The notes under the pieces were generated by a model. That model worked only from the letters and a program-made list of their open reading frames with translations, did no database searches and had not been told where the DNA came from. Shown one piece after another: positions 61,301-64,000 of a stretch of 64,000 nucleotides of DNA. Source of the stretch: Erysipelotrichaceae bacterium (GTDB lineage Bacteria > Bacillota_I > Bacilli_A > Erysipelotrichales > Erysipelotrichaceae); the NCBI GenBank assembly GCA_017432895.1, contig JAFRIG010000041.1, positions 62,001 through 126,000 on the forward strand, written 5' to 3'. Each line of letters opens with the position of its first letter. Position 1 is the first letter of the stretch. Position numbers and translations under genes: made by a program.

Positions 61301-62570
61301 GGACATTATTTTCAAAGTGATCATACAGATCATCGATGCGTTTTTTAGTCTGCTTGGAGCCATTGGTTTTGAGCCAGCCGAACAAAGGATCGCCACCGAT
61401 CTCGTCTTTGAAACGGCTTTGCTGTCTGATACGATCACTTAAAAGTGAGGGATAAGTCAGATCAAAGAAGTACTTCTCTCTGATCTCTTCTTTTTCCAGA
61501 AGATCGGGCAGATAATATTTCTCACACATCTCTTCGATGTGTTTATTGTCTTCTTCGCAAGCCTTCAGGATCTCTTCATTCTCAGAGCTGTAGAGATCTT
61601 TATAGTAGGCAAAAAGCTCATCGGCATCTTTGGTTTTGGTCCTGGCCATCAGGATACCAAGACGGGCTTCCTCATTATCCTTATCCAAAGAAACGATCTG
61701 CGTAAAACGATCGTAGGCATCGGAAAAATCGTCCTTGATCAAAGACAGCTTTGCCTCATCCAGCAAAGCCCTGATCTTTTTCTCATGATCCTCATCTAAA
61801 GCCTTCTGCTTCAGCTGTTCGATCTTTTTTTCACACAAAGAGATATAGCGTTCGCCCTCTTTGTAGTCGACAAAATCATTCAGATCAAAAATAAGTTTTC
61901 GCAGCTCATCGACATCTTCACTTTTTCTGTAGACCTCAAGCAGATCCTGATAGTCCTTCTCTTTCCTGTCCCTGGCTTTTCTGTTGAGTTCTCTGACATC
62001 GGCATAGGTCTTGTAGAGAAAACGCTGGTAGTCATTCCTGATCTGTTCTGAACTGTTTCGATCGGCGATCTCGGATTCATCGATCCGCTTATCATAAACC
62101 TTAAGGATCTCATTTATCTCATTGAAGCCGTTTTCTCTAAGCCATCTCAGATCATCATCGTTCTCGATCAGCTTAAGGATCTTTTCCTTTTCCTTCCTTC
62201 TTGAAAACAGGTCGGATTTATAGGAAAGATCGTACTGATAGGCCTTTAGGATCTCTTCTTTTTCCAGATAGGAAGGCAACTCATTTTTCTCGGCCACATC
62301 CTGTATATGTTCATTATCCGGTTCACAGCCCAAAAGGATCTCGTATTCGGGTTTATTGAAAAGATCCTGATAGTAACCGATTAGTTTATCTTCTTGATTC
62401 AGACTGTTTTTTGCCAACAGGGAACCGATATGGAGATCCTTGCTGTCAGGTTGGACTTTTAAGAGTCTTAGATAAAGCTGGGAAGCCGCAAAATAAAGAC
62501 CGGACTTCAAAAAGTCCGCAGCCTGCGTTTTCAGTTCATTCAGATCTTCCTGTCTGATCTCTTTATCCAC
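58365..62570 (-). CDS. 1401-residue protein of four 260-residue helical repeats, one membrane helix and a DUF6273-like domain
   Basis: The N-terminal ~970 residues consist of four copies of a ~260-residue unit. Each has a TPR-like hairpin, a YYKDLYxxE...CxEDxxHI segment, an LPxxLEKEEI motif and a core IRNDYQRFL, at residues 177, 437, 697 (VRHIYDIYL) and 955 (IRKSYRSFL). A Lys/Glu coiled coil (~970-1085), one membrane helix (~1093-1112), a short TPR-like part and a C-terminal DUF6273-like domain (~1190-1401; SLYGIDAQQFN, STLRSWLNGRF, NAVRPAMWLKLD) follow. The start is GTG 62570 with AAGGGG. The repeats would be cytoplasmic and the C-terminal domain outside. No function is known to me; a scaffold or transmembrane sensor is possible. 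Confidence 0.85.
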   Translation of the reverse strand: MDKEIRQEDLNELKTQAADFLKSGLYFAASQLYLRLLKVQPDSKDLHIGSLLAKNSLNQEDKLIGYYQDLFNKPEYEILLGCEPDNEHIQDVAEKNELPSYLEKEEILKAYQYDLSYKSDLFSRRKEKEKILKLIENDDDLRWLRENGFNEINEILKVYDKRIDESEIADRNSSEQIRNDYQRFLYKTYADVRELNRKARDRKEKDYQDLLEVYRKSEDVDELRKLIFDLNDFVDYKEGERYISLCEKKIEQLKQKALDEDHEKKIRALLDEAKLSLIKDDFSDAYDRFTQIVSLDKDNEEARLGILMARTKTKDADELFAYYKDLYSSENEEILKACEEDNKHIEEMCEKYYLPDLLEKEEIREKYFFDLTYPSLLSDRIRQQSRFKDEIGGDPLFGWLKTNGSKQTKKRIDDLYDHFENNVREAREADKKKSEQIRNDYQRFLFKTYAEIKKLHKQANDKKSDNYRNLIRSYELSSDIYELEELIERFKELGDFKECERYINLCQKKIRDLKDREKAFDERQEVETALIAGRAYLASGNTKLANESFNNALSLDPEDPQAYLGILMIETGCRNVDELKTYYKELYNEDTKDLIEACKEDRSHIDAMADRYYLPSYLDKETIRKYYGFDRTFKSSTKARMAQKEQLLEEFRMNPLLAKVFGKGDKDIEKIFNEIKDVYDLRISRSKNEDEKQKESVRHIYDIYLKESDKTLEKIYEEKLREKDEDDYRFYQANIAEFNKDLSEEELEKLCQSFDKDYKDSAEYIEKCKERIRNIRVSREKETLDALLEVGNGFLARGLYEQAKERFESYLNIDPESEEANLAYLMASTENDNIDDLFEYYKNLYADEILVNVEAVEEDSKHIDDMVSRCYLEDLFEKHEIRSHYDFDRTYDSLSETRIQQKKQIEDEIASNPSLSFLSEKGSARIREYFKELLETYDNRIEEAEEEDEYLKDTIRKSYRSFLRSSDKEVRSIYNSRLKERNQQLKKADLERKEALRKAKEEAEQERKDEEALKSLEKEAEKERKALEAAQISQQKQEAEELKRREKEARDKQRLEKQAQDRAEKERKKQERKQEAELRKAQRKAINLPKPNIGIVAAVISLTILAIVTYRYWYVPNSKYNNAVSLLNNGQFDEAILAFDELGDYKDSVYMAKESQYKKAEDLYEKGELIAAANSFNGLRFDDSEDRIKSIKKRLMEKADVGDIILFGDYEQDGNYDNGKEMLEWIVLEKQEGSILVLSLYGIDAQQFNATSERVYWDNSTLRSWLNGRFPDNAFSGESPSAVLQTTLLNYRYPEDLDEDADLDEIIMEEYETRDRLFLLSDEEAERYFENEEDRICLATAYAIENGVAASSEDHCTWWLRTSSEERDDTILVIRSADGSIGTSMLEIVNAVRPAMWLKLD

Positions 62571-62662
62571 GATACCCCTTACTGATTCCCCTAAAGTACG
62601 ACAAAAAACATGTCAGATCCTACATATATTAGTATAGCGTAAATACAGCTTTTATTACGAAA

Positions 62663-63664
62663 TCAAATTTTCCTTTTGAAAACGATCTTCTCAAACAGGA
62701 TCCTCATCAGCCAGGCTCCAACATAGGAGAAGGCCAATATAAGCATAACGCCATAGAGATCTGCCTCACTGCTTATGAATCTTCTGACCGCCTTGATCAC
62801 CAGACCATGGACCATATACAGTTCCAGGGAAATGGAACCGGTAAACTCCAGAAAGCGGTTTTTGAACGCAAACCGATAGGACAGGCCCATCAGCAGCACC
62901 TGTATGCAAAGCTGCCGCAAAACAAAGAGATGTCTTTGACCATACAGAATAAACACAAATATCAGACTAAAGCTCATGGTGATAGCCCAATATCTTTTCA
63001 GATAACGAATCAGCTGTTTCTCATACAAGGCACAGGCCAGACCCGCGATATACATATAAGTTGAACGATACCAGACATCCCGATAAGCCAGGACCCAAAA
63101 AAGCAGACACAGCAAAGCACAGGAAAACATATTAAACAACAAGATCCTTATCCCGCCTTTTTTGCATAGCAGCAGTGAAAGATAAAAGATCGGATATATC
63201 AGCAGGATCTCCATGATGTACCATGAATAGCTTACGATCGGATCGCCCTTTACAAACGCCAACAGCACTTCCACGACACTGTAAGCTTCACCGATCAGCA
63301 GATAATAGAGACCATACAGAATGGTAAAACACAGATAAGGGATCAGGATCTTGAAAAGACGCTTTCGAATGAAGCCCTTATGATAATCTGTCCGAACAAG
63401 ATTCTGTTTCATCAGCCCATAACCGCTCAAAAAGAAAAACACCCCGACCGCAATAAAACCCAGTTCGCCAAATAACGGCATAATGACGCCTTTGCCATAA
63501 AGCGGAGCGAGATGATCAAACACTACAAGTAACGACAATAAACCACGCAAAACAACAGAATTCCGCAAAGAAAAAAGACTGTCCTGTTCATCTTTTATAT
63601 CGATCCTCATCCACAGAACAATCAGAAACAATATGATAAGCGGGCCAAGATCTGTCTGTTTCAT
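62663..63664 (-). CDS. Acyltransferase-3 family membrane protein
   Basis: This 333-residue polytopic protein has the acyltransferase-3 pattern: LRGLLSLLVVFDHLAPLYG with the helix-1 His, FFFLSGYGLMKQN, basic cytoplasmic loop IRKRLFKILIPYL, and about ten helices. ATG 63664 is chosen because TATAAAAT ends 8 nt before it; a frame 17 codons longer begins without a ribosome site. It is divergent from the partial acyltransferase at 63735. Its acceptor is unknown, and a third or fourth glycan O-acylation step is likely. Confidence 0.85.
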   Translation of the reverse strand: MKQTDLGPLIILFLIVLWMRIDIKDEQDSLFSLRNSVVLRGLLSLLVVFDHLAPLYGKGVIMPLFGELGFIAVGVFFFLSGYGLMKQNLVRTDYHKGFIRKRLFKILIPYLCFTILYGLYYLLIGEAYSVVEVLLAFVKGDPIVSYSWYIMEILLIYPIFYLSLLLCKKGGIRILLFNMFSCALLCLLFWVLAYRDVWYRSTYMYIAGLACALYEKQLIRYLKRYWAITMSFSLIFVFILYGQRHLFVLRQLCIQVLLMGLSYRFAFKNRFLEFTGSISLELYMVHGLVIKAVRRFISSEADLYGVMLILAFSYVGAWLMRILFEKIVFKRKI

Positions 63665-63734
63665 CCTATTCAATTTTATACGATTTTTGTTAGCCCGAGA
63701 GACTTTTATCCTCATTTATGGGAAAATGAGTTTA

Positions 63735-64000
63735 ATGAAGAAACATTACCGTCACATCGACGTCCTAAAAGGACTCTGTATCCTTATCGTCATCTTCGAA
63801 CACGCCAAATGGGATCGATCATTTAAACTCAAAACCCTCTTCCCCTTCTGGGACCGCATCGCCATTCCCTGTTTCATGGTGATCTCTGGCTTTGTCTATG
63901 CCGCTTCACTTCAAGACAAGACGCTTAAAGAATACTATTCCTATAAAAATATCAGCCGCAAACTTAAACGCTATCTGATACCTTTTCTTTTTGTCTATCT
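63735..64000 (+). CDS. Acyltransferase-3 family membrane protein, N-terminal part (cut by window edge)
   Basis: The visible 88 residues begin MKKHYRHIDVLKGLCILIVIFEHAKW and continue with FPFWDRIAIPCFMVISGFVYAA, a classic acyltransferase-3 N-terminus with the helix-1 histidine and a second helix. The gene runs off the right end of the window. A start 3 codons upstream (ATG 63726) is also possible; neither has a clear ribosome site. It is divergent from the acyltransferase at 62663, with only about 60-70 nt between the two starts. Confidence 0.85.
   Translation, partial: MKKHYRHIDVLKGLCILIVIFEHAKWDRSFKLKTLFPFWDRIAIPCFMVISGFVYAASLQDKTLKEYYSYKNISRKLKRYLIPFLFVY

Noticed and set aside
1-64000. tRNA, rRNA, CRISPR, insertion sequence or prophage content
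   Set aside because: I saw no cloverleaf-like segment, no spaced direct repeats, no transposase or integrase domain and no terminal inverted repeats in the intergenic parts, none of which exceeds 300 bases.

Overview
The window reads as one continuous surface-polysaccharide and cell-surface region from a low-to-middle GC Gram-positive bacterium (Bacillota). The evidence is strong AGGAGG-type ribosome sites, TTG/GTG starts, YfhO-type membrane glycosyltransferases, a DltC-like carrier, secreted proteins with InlB-type and bacterial Ig-like repeats, and an LDH-family enzyme. An erysipelotrichial origin is my guess, not shown. Nearly everything lies on the minus strand; the exceptions are an acyltransferase (3812), a lone carrier protein (36301) and a partial acyltransferase at the right edge. 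I saw no rRNA, tRNA, CRISPR array, insertion sequence or phage gene.

Layout from left to right (minus-strand units are transcribed right to left): (1) 1-3724, a frameshifted YfhO-like gene, an NAD-dependent sugar epimerase and the start of a sugar nucleotidyltransferase. (2) 4901-7284, an AMP-forming acyl ligase and an LDH-family dehydrogenase, then a small repeat protein (7546-7878). (3) 7995-23106, an almost gap-free run of 15 genes. It starts with legionaminic-acid-type genes (legB, ptmE-like, legH-like, legI, legG, legF), continues with a small membrane protein, and ends with FkbH-like protein, ACP, MaoC-like protein, acyltransferase-3, YfhO, SGNH protein and MBOAT. (4) 23186-30917, an Arn/Gtr-like module: a WecE-like aminotransferase, an ATP-grasp ligase, a polyprenyl-phosphate GT2, two half-size EamA/ArnE-F-like transporters and two GT-C-type membrane proteins. 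(5) 30988-36156, a 1722-residue secreted Ig-like protein. (6) 36301-36528, a DltC-like carrier alone. (7) 36567-49589, a set of central-metabolism-type enzymes (two-subunit class I fumarase/tartrate dehydratase, CitE-like lyase, 2-hydroxyacid dehydrogenase, MmgE/PrpD protein, U32-like TIM barrel). It is interleaved with two paralogous ATP-grasp ligases, a GT2 and an acyltransferase, with a Wzx flippase and a third ATP-grasp upstream. (8) 49702-62570, two InlB-repeat secreted proteins, a GH43-like lipoprotein and a 1401-residue protein built of four 260-residue repeats. (9) 62663-64000, two divergent acyltransferase-3 genes.

My reading is that several lipid-linked sugars are made, acylated or amidated with unusual small acids, flipped and assembled outside the cell. 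The acids would be activated by an FkbH/ACP system, an AMP ligase and ATP-grasp enzymes, and transferred by MBOAT, SGNH and acyltransferase-3 proteins. The most novel candidates are the fusion of legionaminate genes with the FkbH/ACP/MBOAT module in one transcription unit, and the dicarboxylate-type enzyme set of region 7. A recurrent promoter arrangement (the -10 box ends 6-9 nt before the start codon, with no ribosome site) suggests leaderless transcripts at several unit heads.
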